This document shows, piece after piece, positions 54,414 to 63,146 of a stretch of DNA of 64,000 bases. Made by a program: the position numbers and the translations under genes. The stretch is from Nostoc linckia z4. Its GTDB lineage: Bacteria; Cyanobacteriota; Cyanobacteriia; Cyanobacteriales; Nostocaceae. Under the pieces are notes generated by a model. That model searched no databases. It saw only the letters and a program-made list of their open reading frames with translations, and had not been told where the DNA came from. How positions within the stretch are numbered: position 1 is the stretch's first letter; each line of letters starts with the position of its first letter. The stretch is taken from positions 129,799 to 193,798 of the forward strand of contig NZ_LAHA01000003.1 of assembly GCF_002608075.1 (NCBI RefSeq), in the 5' to 3' direction.

Positions 54414-55172
54414 ATGTCAATTTTTCTACACTTTATAGTAACTCTTGGTGTGATGTTGAGTTGCTTGTTGCTAAATCCAACCTTGATAGCACAAGCCGCC
54501 TCTTTACCCATTGTTTACGAAGAGCATATCATCCATAGTCCAGATGGGATCGGCAAATATTACATGGGGCGAGAAATTGCCAAAGTTATGGGATACACCG
54601 GTGCCGGTTGGCTAGAAAGACCGAAGCGAGAAGTGGAAGAACAGCCAAGTAAAATCGTTAGCATCCTGAACCTGAAACCTGACAATGTGGTAGCAGATAT
54701 TGGTGCTGGTACTGGTTATTTAAGTTTTCGCATCGCGCCACTGTTAACAAAAGGCAAAGTGTTGGCTGTTGATGTTCAGCCAGAAATGTTAGAAATTATT
54801 GAATTGTTCAAACAAGAGAAAAATATTACCAATGTTGAGCCTGTTTTAGCAACTCTCACTGACCCAAATTTACCATCTGAAAGTATTGATTTGGCATTAA
54901 TGGTAGATGCATATCATGAATTGGCATATCCCCAAGAAGTGATGCAAAAAATTGTCAAAGCACTGAAACCTGGAGGGAGGGTAGTATTAGTTGAGTATCG
55001 GGGTGAAAATCCTTTTATCATGATTAAACCTCTGCATAAAATGACTCAAAAACAAGCCCGCAAAGAAATGCAAGCTGTTGGTTTAGTTTGGCGCGAAACT
55101 AAAAATTTGTTACCTCAACAGCATTTAATGGTGTTTGAAAAACCCAATGGTAGTGATTTGTTGGCGAAATAA
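54414..55172 (+). CDS. Methyltransferase with an N-terminal export-like signal
   Basis: A 252-residue class I methyltransferase-like protein: VVADIGAGTGYLSFRIAPLL (SAM-binding motif I), AVDVQPEMLEIIELF, LALMVDAYHELAYPQEVMQK and LKPGGRVVLVEYRGENP. Preceding it is a hydrophobic leader (FIVTLGVMLSCLLLNPTLIA ending QAAS) that looks like a signal peptide, and a conserved-looking IHSPDGIGKYYMGREIAKVM segment. Exported methyltransferases are puzzling because SAM is cytoplasmic, so the leader may instead be a membrane anchor. The start is 6 bases from the divergent gene. Confidence 0.82.
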   Translation: MSIFLHFIVTLGVMLSCLLLNPTLIAQAASLPIVYEEHIIHSPDGIGKYYMGREIAKVMGYTGAGWLERPKREVEEQPSKIVSILNLKPDNVVADIGAGTGYLSFRIAPLLTKGKVLAVDVQPEMLEIIELFKQEKNITNVEPVLATLTDPNLPSESIDLALMVDAYHELAYPQEVMQKIVKALKPGGRVVLVEYRGENPFIMIKPLHKMTQKQARKEMQAVGLVWRETKNLLPQQHLMVFEKPNGSDLLAK

Positions 55173-55322
55173 ATATCCAGCAAGTCATAATAAAATAAGC
55201 TACTGGGCTTTTAAATTGCACAGTTGTTTGTTAAGTTTGTTCACTGTTGAATGTTGACGGTTAACTGTCAACTGTCAACATTCAACAATCCAAAGTAATA
55301 TTTCACAAATTATTTAGAATCG

Positions 55323-55616
55323 CTATATATTTTGAGGTACAAAAGTCGCGGTTTTGGTTGTACTATCCCAAACTATCCAGCTAATAGAATTATCTAAATC
55401 ATCATCGCTATTGGAAACTTTAAAATAGAGTTTTTCTTCACCTTTAGTTTCAATAGCAAAGTCGGCATTTTGGGCATAAACAACCTTAAAACCTCTGTCC
55501 CGCAGACAATACATCGCCCAGGCCTTTAATGATTGTTTGTATGGTTCGTGGGGAATCGGCGGTTTGGTAATTGTGTCTTCAATTACTTTGAATATTTGCG
55601 TGAGTTTCGCGCTCAT
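55323..55616 (-). CDS. Conserved small cyanobacterial protein
   Basis: A 97-residue protein: KAWAMYCLRDRGFKVVYAQN, DFAIETKGEEKLYFKV and ISWIVWDSTTKTATFVPQ. It has the alternation of a small alpha/beta fold, slightly like a restriction-endonuclease core (FAIETKGEEKLYFKV), but the catalytic residues are not convincing. Function unknown. Immediately upstream on the same strand is the VOC gene, 27 bases away. Confidence 0.65.
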   Translation of the reverse strand: MSAKLTQIFKVIEDTITKPPIPHEPYKQSLKAWAMYCLRDRGFKVVYAQNADFAIETKGEEKLYFKVSNSDDDLDNSISWIVWDSTTKTATFVPQNI

Positions 55617-55643
55617 AAGAGATATTTTGTGATTACTCCTGAA

Positions 55644-56120
55644 TTAGCTAGCTTCTGGATCGCAACGAATTTCAATCATAAAGCCATCTGGGTCATAGAA
55701 ATACACACCTCTACCAGTGGGACGACTGACTGGGCCGTGAGCGATCGCTATTTTATTTTCTCTGATTACTGCCACGGCGCGATCGAATAACTGCGGCTCG
55801 ATATCAAAAGCCAAATGATAGGCTCTAGTAAATGTCTTTTCAGGATTGGGATCTGGTGGTGATAATTCTGGTTCCCCAAATAAATCCAATATCGTACCAT
55901 CTGGGGTGATGAAATTCGCTACTTTTCCAGATGCCACCAATTCCACCAAGGTTGCGGGTACTTCGTCGCCGGTAAGTTCATGCAAACCTAGAATAGTCCC
56001 GTAAAAATGTCGGGAAGCTTGCATATCCTTGACATTGAGCGCAATATGATGCACTTTCCGCAAATCCCCTGGAACAAGGACACTGTTTGCACATTGACTG
56101 CTAGATAGCATAGTAAACAA
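55644..56120 (-). CDS. VOC-superfamily (glyoxalase/dioxygenase-like) protein
   Basis: A 158-residue protein with the two beta-alpha-beta-beta-beta modules of the vicinal-oxygen-chelate fold. Metal-ligand positions are visible: His in VHHIALNVKDMQASRHFYGT, His in RAYHLAFDIEPQLFDRAVAV, and Glu in GVYFYDPDGFMIEIRCDP. It may be a glyoxalase, fosfomycin-resistance-like protein or dioxygenase; the sequence does not decide. The N-terminal 20 residues before RKVHHIALNV are probably extra, so a shorter start is possible. It is followed by the 55323 gene in the same direction. Confidence 0.82.
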   Translation of the reverse strand: MFTMLSSSQCANSVLVPGDLRKVHHIALNVKDMQASRHFYGTILGLHELTGDEVPATLVELVASGKVANFITPDGTILDLFGEPELSPPDPNPEKTFTRAYHLAFDIEPQLFDRAVAVIRENKIAIAHGPVSRPTGRGVYFYDPDGFMIEIRCDPEAS

Positions 56121-56279
56121 AATTTCCCTACAGAGATAGAAGTTGAACTTTTTTCTTAAAGTTTACTATTCCTAATGAGAACCTATCAACAAAAGAGTCA
56201 AAATTCACAATAAATTTTCTATCCAAGTGCTAGAAAATCCAGCAGATGATTTATTTTGACTCCTGAATTCTGTTTTCCT

Positions 56280-56735
56280 ATGCCTTTTGATTATTCCTTA
56301 GACTTTCAAAATATCGATTTTCGCCAACATCCCGAACTCTATCGCATTGGCAAAGGCGAGCAGGGTGTACTTTTAATAGAACCATACAAATCAGAAATTC
56401 TTCCTCACTGGCGATTCAAAACCCCTGAAATTGCCAAAGAATCTAGCGAAAAAATCTATGAAATGTTTCTTGCTTATTTAGAACAAAATGATTTTGTTGG
56501 AGCAGATATGGCGCGAAAATTTATGCAAATGGGTTATACTCGCTCCCGCCGTTATGCTAATCATAAAAGTGGCAGGAAATATAAAAAAGGTTCATCTCAA
56601 GAAATTTTACCTTATGAAGTAGACCCAATAAAAGCAGAATCAGCAGCTATATTTAAAGCTAAATGGCTGCAAGCAAAAACAAACGAAAAATATATCCAAC
56701 TTTTAGCAAGACATAAACAAAAGTATGAATTATAG
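56280..56735 (+). CDS. DUF4385 family protein
   Basis: A 151-residue protein matching DUF4385: DYSLDFQNIDFRQHPELYRI, GKGEQGVLLIEPYKSEILPH, WRFKTPEIAKESSEKI and DFVGADMARKFMQMGYTRSR, then RRYANHKSGRKYK. It is basic, cytosolic, and of unknown role; related genes appear in plants, bacteria and phages. The ATG at 56280 (MPFDYSLDF) is used, since the eight codons of the longer frame fall in repeat-like sequence. Confidence 0.82.
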   Translation: MPFDYSLDFQNIDFRQHPELYRIGKGEQGVLLIEPYKSEILPHWRFKTPEIAKESSEKIYEMFLAYLEQNDFVGADMARKFMQMGYTRSRRYANHKSGRKYKKGSSQEILPYEVDPIKAESAAIFKAKWLQAKTNEKYIQLLARHKQKYEL

Positions 56736-57513
56736 GAATATTATTTAAGTTGTGAAAAATATTGCTGTTGACTGTTGACTGTTGATTGTTGACTGTCATT
56801 TTAACTTGTAAAAGGCAGTCTAGATAAAGCAAGTTTCAGGGTCAAATATGAAAGTAGTGGTCTATCGTATTAATTTTGATGAGTTTGTAGTAAGCACTTC
56901 AGTGCTTAAAAATCAAGGACTAAAGTCCTAACTACAAACTTATTTACCCCTCGTAACTAATGCGATGAACCAGTAGTCTTTTCTCATTCCCTACTTTCTA
57001 CTCCACACTTTCAAGCTAGTAGAGAAGGGGAATATAGGACTCCTATTTGATTTTTGAACAAGATTCAGTACACATCTATACCCTTCTTTTCTGTTCCCTG
57101 TTCCCTATTCCCTGTTCCCTACCTACGCAGATAATTTCAGGAATCAAATCGGATTACTATATAGCCAATACGCTTGGTATTAAGAAACTTGATGTGTGGA
57201 GGTAAGGGAACAGGGGACAAGGACAAGAAAAAACAGGCTTAAGGAACTCCAAAAAATAAATTATTCTGAGTCAAGCATCACCAGTCAACAGTCAACAGTC
57301 TTCTATGGAATATTTTTTTATTTAGAAGTCCCTTATCTGAACTGTATTGGAATATAACCGAAAAACCACGTAATTATTTGTGTGTTTATAATCACTATAA
57401 ATTAATATTATCTGTTACGTGTTCTTTCTTTCAAAAGAAATTGAAGTCAAAAAATTGTCAAATTCAACCAAAAACACGATAATTTTCACAAAGTCATTGC
57501 GTATTCTGCAAAA
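56736..57513. other. Repeat-rich intergenic region
   Basis: Contains TGTTGAC heptamers (56763-56800 and 57282-57300), a nested-palindrome element (56882-56940) and CTGTTCCCTATTCC-like iterations at about 57093-57122. The GS-like gene promoter must lie in its distal part. No gene is supported. Confidence 0.6.
56882..56940. mobile_element. 59-bp nested-palindrome element
   Basis: Perfect 10-bp ends AGTTTGTAGT / ACTACAAACT enclose two inner palindromes: TAAGCACT-TC-AGTGCTTA at 56891-56908 and AGGACT-AA-AGTCCT at 56916-56929. Elements of this shape are dispersed in Nostoc genomes. No coding capacity. Confidence 0.75.
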
Positions 57514-58863
57514 ATGGCAGCAAATAAAGCGTTTAAGAAAGTTAAAAAATCTCTTGAAGAAGCTGGAATCAAGTTTGTTCGTATTCTCTGGTGTGATAAC
57601 GCTAACATCATTCGTGGTAAAGCGGTTCATGTGGAAATGTTATCTCATTACTTTAACTATGGCGTAGGCATTTCCGCAGGACAGCAGGGAGTACCTGTAA
57701 TGTATGATGCTGTTATTCCTGAAACTGGTCTTAGTCCAGTAGGTGAAATCCGCTTAATACCAGATTGGTTTAGCTTCACTCCTTTACCCTACGCTCCAGG
57801 ACATGCTTCTATCATGGGAAACATGGTACTTGATGGTAGTCCTTGGGCATTGTGTCCGCGTAATTTTTTAGTGCGAATGATTGAAGCCGCCAGACGGGAA
57901 GGTTTAGAAATTCGTGCTGCATTTGAAAATGAGTTTTACCTGTTACAGCAAACATCACAGGGAATTGTAGCCGCAGATTCTACGGTTTTCGCTTCTACCC
58001 AAGCAATGGATAGAAATCGAGTAGTAATTGATGAAATTGCCCAAGCACTCATTAGCCAAGGAATTCCTGTGGAGCAGTATTATCCAGAATCCGGCCCAGG
58101 TCAACAGGAAATCTCCATACGGTATACTAATGCTTTACAGGCAGCAGACTGGCAGATTACTTTTAGAGAAACCGTCAAAGCGATCGCTCATCAACACAAC
58201 CTTACAGCCTCTTTCTTACCGAAAATTTTTGCTGATGCAGCTGGTAGCGGTTGTCACATTCATCTTAGTATTTGGCGTAACGGTCAAAATCTCTTACCAG
58301 ACCCCCAAGGTGTCTGCGGTATTTCCCCCATAGGCGAAGCATTTATCGCTGGTATTCTAGATCGTTTGCCGGCACTGATGGCCTTGACTACCCCTAGTAC
58401 TAATTCTTACCGCCGCATCCGCCCCCACTGTTGGAGTGGTGCTTTTCGTTGTTGGGGACTAGACAACCGAGAAGCAGCTGTGAGAGTACCAAGCAATCCT
58501 GCATTCAATGGTTCCACCCATTTTGAGTTAAAAACCGTTGATGCATCGGCTAATCCTTACCTGGCTTTAGGTGCTGTAATTGCAGCCGGAATCGACGGCG
58601 TGCAACGAAACCTCAAACCAGGGAATCCCGTTACACAAGATCCCGGACATTTGCCAATTGAAGAACGTCATACCAATGGTATTGACCTTTTACCACAAAA
58701 CTTGGGTGAAGCCCTAGAATTTTTGAAGCGCGATAACATGCTTTTAATTGCTTTGAACCCACAATTGTCACAAGCCTTTTTAGCAGTGCGTCAAGCTGAG
58801 TGGGAAGCAATGAAAGATTGGGAATTACAAGCAGAAGTCAAACTTTTATTAGAGAAATACTAA
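57514..58863 (+). CDS. Glutamine-synthetase-family enzyme (FluG C-terminal-like)
   Basis: A 449-residue ATP-dependent ligase of the glutamine synthetase fold. It has an N-terminal beta-grasp (KFVRILWCDNANIIRGKAVH), the metal-binding FENEFYLLQ, ESGPGQQEISIRYTNAL and GSGCHIHLSIW, and NSYRRIRPHCWSGAFRCWGL followed by DNREAAVRVP and FELKTVDASANPYLALGAV. The CWSG form of the substrate-binding loop is found in gamma-glutamyl-amine ligases and FluG-like proteins rather than in the main GlnA, so I infer a gamma-glutamyl ligase acting on an amine. The same-strand neighbours are a GAF-domain protein and an amidohydrolase, the other half of fungal FluG. Confidence 0.85.
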   Translation: MAANKAFKKVKKSLEEAGIKFVRILWCDNANIIRGKAVHVEMLSHYFNYGVGISAGQQGVPVMYDAVIPETGLSPVGEIRLIPDWFSFTPLPYAPGHASIMGNMVLDGSPWALCPRNFLVRMIEAARREGLEIRAAFENEFYLLQQTSQGIVAADSTVFASTQAMDRNRVVIDEIAQALISQGIPVEQYYPESGPGQQEISIRYTNALQAADWQITFRETVKAIAHQHNLTASFLPKIFADAAGSGCHIHLSIWRNGQNLLPDPQGVCGISPIGEAFIAGILDRLPALMALTTPSTNSYRRIRPHCWSGAFRCWGLDNREAAVRVPSNPAFNGSTHFELKTVDASANPYLALGAVIAAGIDGVQRNLKPGNPVTQDPGHLPIEERHTNGIDLLPQNLGEALEFLKRDNMLLIALNPQLSQAFLAVRQAEWEAMKDWELQAEVKLLLEKY

Positions 58864-58955
58864 ACTTGTAGTAGTTTTCACAAAAATTATTAGGTAATGA
58901 TAATAAGAAGTTATTTACTTGACTTGCTACATTGCAACGCATTCAGGTTTCATTT

Positions 58956-61529
58956 ATGAATAAGTCTTTTTCTCAAAATCAAGCAAGACGAAATCGTCAG
59001 CAAAATCTGTGGCAACAAAAATGGAGTTTAAAGACTAAAGCTATAATTTGGGCACTAAGTATCAGTGTCCTACCTGTAGTTGCAATTGGAACAGTTACTT
59101 ACTATTCCGGTATTGATATAATTACTAAAAAAATCCCGCAAGTAAGACTTGACAATGGCAAAAGTTCAACAGAAATTGAACTAGCTTTAGAAAGAAAACT
59201 ATCACTTTTATTAACTGGTGTCGGAGTCACAGCAGTTTTGGCGGGTGCGGTGGCAACTTTTGTAGTTAATCGAACTGTTACGCGAATCAAAAACGCTGCT
59301 GAAACTACTAACGCCATCAAAAATAAGCTGCGTCCAGATAGTGAGTTTACTCAAGTTTATATTGCCAGTAATGATGAATTAGTGATGTTAGAAAGAAACA
59401 TCAGCTTATTCACAAACTTGCTTTCAGTTTTGGAACAGGAAAAAGCAGCCGAAACTGATTACTCGCAACTATCGCTCAAAATTACCCGTTGGGTTCGAGA
59501 ATCATTCAACGAGGAAGACGTTCTTAAAACGACCTCAGAAGAAATTCGTAGAGCTTTAAACCTCGATCGCGTAACTATTTTTTCCTTCAATTCCAACTCT
59601 AATGGCAGCTTTATCACAGAATCAGTAGCACCAGGGTTACCAAAAATATTGGGGGTTACAGTCTCCGATCCTGGGTTAGAGGCGGGATACATAGAAAAAT
59701 ATCAAAATGGTACTATCCGCACCATTGATAATATTTATAAATCAGATCTTACAGATGCTGATATTGATTTACTAGAGCAATTTGCTGTCAAATCTAGTTT
59801 AGTAGCGCCTATTTTCAAAGATAAACAATTATTCGGTTTATTAATTGCACATCAGTGTTCTAGAATTCGCTTTTGGCAGCAATCTGAAATTGATTTATTC
59901 ACTCACATAGGTATGCAAATCGGTTTTGCCCTTGATTATGCCACGGTTCTAGAACAGGTAGATACTAAAGCGAATAAAGCTCAGCTATTTATAGAAATTA
60001 CCCGTAGGATTCGCCAATCCCTCAATGAAGAAGATGTTCTGAAAATAACTGTAGAAGAAGTCCGTAAATTACTTAGTACTGACCGAGTGCTAGTTTATAG
60101 CTTTAATCCTGATTGGTCTGGAATTATAATTGCCGAATCAGTGATTCCAGGTTATCCAAAAGTTTTGCGGTCTGAAATTGAAGACCCATGTTTTGGTCAA
60201 GGTTACGTACAAAAGTATCAGTCTGGACGCGTTCAAGCCACAAACAACATTTACCAAGCAGGTTTGACTGATTGTCACATCAACTTGCTGGAATCTTTTG
60301 CCGTCAAAGCAAATTTAGTTGCACCGATTATTAAAGATAAACAGCTATTTGGCTTATTAATTGCACATCATTGCTCTAGACCCCGTAATTGGCAACAGTC
60401 TGAGATTGATTTATTTTCCCAAATAGCCATCCAAGTGGGATTTGCTCTCGACCATGCGAGACTGCTACAACGCATCGAAGCGGAAGCTGTGCAAAGTCAG
60501 TTACTAGCAGATATTATCCGCAGCATTCGCCAATCACTTAACGAAGAAGATGTCCTGAAAATCACTGTAGAAGAAGTTCGTAAAGTACTCAGCGCTGATA
60601 GAGTGCTGGTTTATAGCTTTAATCCTAATTGGTCTGGAACCGTAATTGCCGAATCTGTTGTTCTCACCTACCCAAAAATTTTACGAGCTGAAGTCCAAGA
60701 CCTATGTTTAGGTCAAGGCTATCTACAAGATTATCAATCCGGACGCGTTTTAGCCGTAAACAACATTTATCAAATCGGTTTGGATGATTCTGAGATTAGC
60801 CTGCTAGAATCCTTTGGTGTAAAAGCAAACTTGGTTGCACCCATTATTAAAGATCAACAGCTATTCGGCTTGTTAATCGCACATCAATGTTCTAGACCCC
60901 GAAATTGGCAACAGTCCGAGATTGATTTATTTGCCCAAATAGCCATCCAAGTGGGATTTGCTCTTGACCATGCTAGACTGCTGCAACGAATCAACGCTGA
61001 AAGTATGCGAAGTCAGTTATTGATGGATATTACCCGCAGCATTCGCCAATCACTCAAAGAAGAAGATATCCTCAAAACCACTGTGGAAGAAGTTCGCAAA
61101 GCACTTAGTATCGACCGAGTGTTGATTTATAGCTTTTACGCCAATTGGTTCGGCATTATCATTGCAGAATCAGTGGTTCCCGGTTATCCCAAAGTTTTGC
61201 GGTCTAAAATCCATGACCCCTGTTTCACTCAAACCTATGTGGAAAAGTACAAATCTGGTCAGGTTGTGGCAATTAAGAACATTTATCAAGCAGGTTTAAC
61301 AGACTGCCATATTACCTTGCTGGAATCCTTTAGTGTGAAAGCAAATTTAGTTGCACCCATTATCAAAGATGAGCAACTATTTGGCTTGTTGATTGGACAT
61401 CAGTGTTCTGCCCCCCGTGACTGGGAACAGCCTGAGATTGATTTATTTGCCCAAATAGCCATGCAAGTAGGATTTACTCTCGACCATGCTAGGCTTTTAC
61501 AAGCGTATCAAGCTGCTGAAAATAACTGA
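58956..61529 (+). CDS. Membrane protein with four GAF domains, two of DXCF-cyanobacteriochrome type
   Basis: An 857-residue protein: membrane segment 1 (IIWALSISVLPVVAIGTVTY), a short loop, segment 2 (LLLTGVGVTAVLAGAVATFV), a HAMP-like linker, then four GAF domains at about residues 172-332, 345-507, 518-679 and 690-849. GAF2 and GAF4 carry the bilin-attachment Cys-His in LTDCH (Cys440, Cys784) and a DPCF motif (Cys412, Cys756), each pair 28 residues apart, as in DXCF-class cyanobacteriochromes. GAF1 has DPGL and no attachment Cys; GAF3 has DLCL but Ser-Glu in place of Cys-His. No kinase, cyclase or MCP domain follows; the protein ends ALLQAYQAAENN-like, immediately before a repeat element. 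The ATG at 58956 is chosen over a TTG at 58932. Confidence 0.9.
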   Translation: MNKSFSQNQARRNRQQNLWQQKWSLKTKAIIWALSISVLPVVAIGTVTYYSGIDIITKKIPQVRLDNGKSSTEIELALERKLSLLLTGVGVTAVLAGAVATFVVNRTVTRIKNAAETTNAIKNKLRPDSEFTQVYIASNDELVMLERNISLFTNLLSVLEQEKAAETDYSQLSLKITRWVRESFNEEDVLKTTSEEIRRALNLDRVTIFSFNSNSNGSFITESVAPGLPKILGVTVSDPGLEAGYIEKYQNGTIRTIDNIYKSDLTDADIDLLEQFAVKSSLVAPIFKDKQLFGLLIAHQCSRIRFWQQSEIDLFTHIGMQIGFALDYATVLEQVDTKANKAQLFIEITRRIRQSLNEEDVLKITVEEVRKLLSTDRVLVYSFNPDWSGIIIAESVIPGYPKVLRSEIEDPCFGQGYVQKYQSGRVQATNNIYQAGLTDCHINLLESFAVKANLVAPIIKDKQLFGLLIAHHCSRPRNWQQSEIDLFSQIAIQVGFALDHARLLQRIEAEAVQSQLLADIIRSIRQSLNEEDVLKITVEEVRKVLSADRVLVYSFNPNWSGTVIAESVVLTYPKILRAEVQDLCLGQGYLQDYQSGRVLAVNNIYQIGLDDSEISLLESFGVKANLVAPIIKDQQLFGLLIAHQCSRPRNWQQSEIDLFAQIAIQVGFALDHARLLQRINAESMRSQLLMDITRSIRQSLKEEDILKTTVEEVRKALSIDRVLIYSFYANWFGIIIAESVVPGYPKVLRSKIHDPCFTQTYVEKYKSGQVVAIKNIYQAGLTDCHITLLESFSVKANLVAPIIKDEQLFGLLIGHQCSAPRDWEQPEIDLFAQIAMQVGFTLDHARLLQAYQAAENN

Positions 61530-61624
61530 GTAGAGACGTTGCACAGACGTTGCACAAACGTTGTAGAGACGTTGCACAGACGTTGTAAAGACGTTGTACA
61601 GACGTTGCAGTGCAACGTCTCTAC
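61530..61624. mobile_element. 95-bp element: 11-bp tandem repeats inside 15-bp inverted ends
   Basis: Seven copies of an 11-mer (ACGTTGCACAG and variants) at 61536-61609. The ends GTAGAGACGTTGCAC (61530-61544) and GTGCAACGTCTCTAC (61610-61624) are exact inverted copies. It begins at the first base after the GAF-protein stop codon and ends 23 bases before the amidohydrolase ATG. Confidence 0.8.
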
Positions 61625-61647
61625 AGGGCGCACTATTGCTTATTCTT

Positions 61648-62802
61648 ATGAATCTTGCTGATATTCCCTTAATTGACCAACACGCGCACAATTTGTTACG
61701 ACCTGAAGTAGCTAAGCGTTATCCTTATGCTGCTGCTTTTACCGAAGGCTATGATTCGGAAATTATCAATTATCATGCCCGCCAAACTTTCTTTTATCGG
61801 CGCAGCTTAAGAGAAATTGCCACTTTATTAGCATGTGAACCTCAGGAAGCAGCAATTTTGGCACGTCGCGAAAACTTGGGACTAGAAAATTTAACACAAC
61901 TTTATTTCAGTGCTGCTAACTTGGAAGCGATTTATTTAGATGATGGATTGCAACCAGAAAATATTTTGCCCATATCATGGCATGAAAAATTTACTTCAGT
62001 GCAAAGAATTTTGCGTTTGGAAGTATTAGCAGAACAGTTGATTCCTCAAATCGAAGATTTTGATACTTTTGTGCAAACATTTACCAGCCAAATTGACCCG
62101 CCACCAAATGAAGTTGTAGCTTTTAAAAGCATTGTTTGTTACCGCACTGGCTTAGACATTCAATTTGTTGCTACGGATGTGGCTGCTACTAACTTTTATC
62201 AGTTAAAACAACAGGTGCAAAATCAACCTCTGCGGCTGGTAAACAAACCACTGATTGATTTTTTGTTACAACAAGCGTTGTTAATTGCTGCTAAATATAG
62301 GCTACCAATACAATTACATACTGGCTACGGCGATCCAGATTTAGATTTACGATTGGCGAATCCTTTACATTTGCGATCGCTCCTCGAATCACCACAATAT
62401 CGCCATGCACCAATTGTACTGCTACACGCTTCCTATCCTTATATGCGAGAAGCGGGATATCTTGCCTCTGTTTATCCTCAAGTTTATTTGGATTTTGGTT
62501 TAGCAATACCATTCTTAAGTGTATCTGGAATGCGAGACACTATACACCAATTATTAGAATTAACTCCTACGAGTAAATTGATGTATTCCTCTGATGCACA
62601 CTCAATTCCAGAGTTGTATTATTTGGCGGCAAAATGGGGGCGTCAGCTGTTGGCGGAAGTACTAGAACAAGCAATTCAAGATTCTGATATTACTGCGAGT
62701 GAAGCAGAGGCGATCGCATTGGCAATTTTACGTCAAAATGCCTTGGCTTTGTATACGCGAAAAATTAGCTCCACTCGCCTTGACAATCCCAAATCCTATT
62801 AG
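61648..62802 (+). CDS. Amidohydrolase-family protein (FluG N-terminal-like)
   Basis: A 384-residue TIM-barrel hydrolase. The first metal-binding motif is PLIDQHAHNLL; a catalytic-type strand is LPIQLHTGYGDPDLDLRLAN; further ligands are IVLLHASYPYMREAGYLAS and LMYSSDAHSIPELYYLAAKW with Asp-Ala-His. The pattern HAHNL ... HTGYGD ... HASYP ... SDAH is the one seen in the N-terminal half of FluG. It may hydrolyse an amide or decarboxylate a carboxylate; the substrate is unknown. The ATG at 61648 follows repeat-derived sequence. It is on the same strand as the GS-like and GAF genes and converges by 4 bases on the following gene. Confidence 0.85.
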   Translation: MNLADIPLIDQHAHNLLRPEVAKRYPYAAAFTEGYDSEIINYHARQTFFYRRSLREIATLLACEPQEAAILARRENLGLENLTQLYFSAANLEAIYLDDGLQPENILPISWHEKFTSVQRILRLEVLAEQLIPQIEDFDTFVQTFTSQIDPPPNEVVAFKSIVCYRTGLDIQFVATDVAATNFYQLKQQVQNQPLRLVNKPLIDFLLQQALLIAAKYRLPIQLHTGYGDPDLDLRLANPLHLRSLLESPQYRHAPIVLLHASYPYMREAGYLASVYPQVYLDFGLAIPFLSVSGMRDTIHQLLELTPTSKLMYSSDAHSIPELYYLAAKWGRQLLAEVLEQAIQDSDITASEAEAIALAILRQNALALYTRKISSTRLDNPKSY

Positions 62803-63146
62803 TTACGTAACTTATTACCATTCCCTAATGATGATAATTGTAACTCAACTGCGCTGAGATAATATTCATCATTTATAACTTCTGCTGGTAACTTCTTCGC
62901 CTTTATGGCAGCCTCAACTACATCTTTTGCAGTCACTTTTCCTATTTGATATTGATATAACAAAGTGCCCATACTGGGAATACCTTGTCCTTCCAAATAT
63001 CCTTGATAAGCAAGAAAGACAATATTAAATGGTTGTAGATAACTGCCGTTATGATTGTTTTTGACTGTTTGAGCGCCAGCAATTGCAGGCATAAAAGTTA
63101 TAGAGGCAATAATTAAAGCAGAATTTACTAAAGCTCTAAATTTCAT
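62799..63146 (-). CDS. Small exported protein of unknown function
   Basis: A 115-residue protein with a clear signal peptide (ALVNSALIIASITFMPAIAG, cleaved near AQT). The mature part (YLQPFNIVFLAYQGYLEGQG, then IPSMGTLLYQYQIGKVTAKD and AAIKAKKLPAEVINDEYYLS) is helical and lacks Cys. Small periplasmic proteins with this composition are common in cyanobacteria; no function is known to me. The ATG at 63146 is chosen so that the signal peptide starts properly. Its 3' end overlaps the amidohydrolase 3' end by 4 bases. Confidence 0.72.
   Translation of the reverse strand: MKFRALVNSALIIASITFMPAIAGAQTVKNNHNGSYLQPFNIVFLAYQGYLEGQGIPSMGTLLYQYQIGKVTAKDVVEAAIKAKKLPAEVINDEYYLSAVELQLSSLGNGNKLRN

Noticed and set aside
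55323..55616. Small protein as a PD-(D/E)XK nuclease
   Set aside because: Only a loose match to the core strands; the full set of acidic and Lys residues is not convincing.
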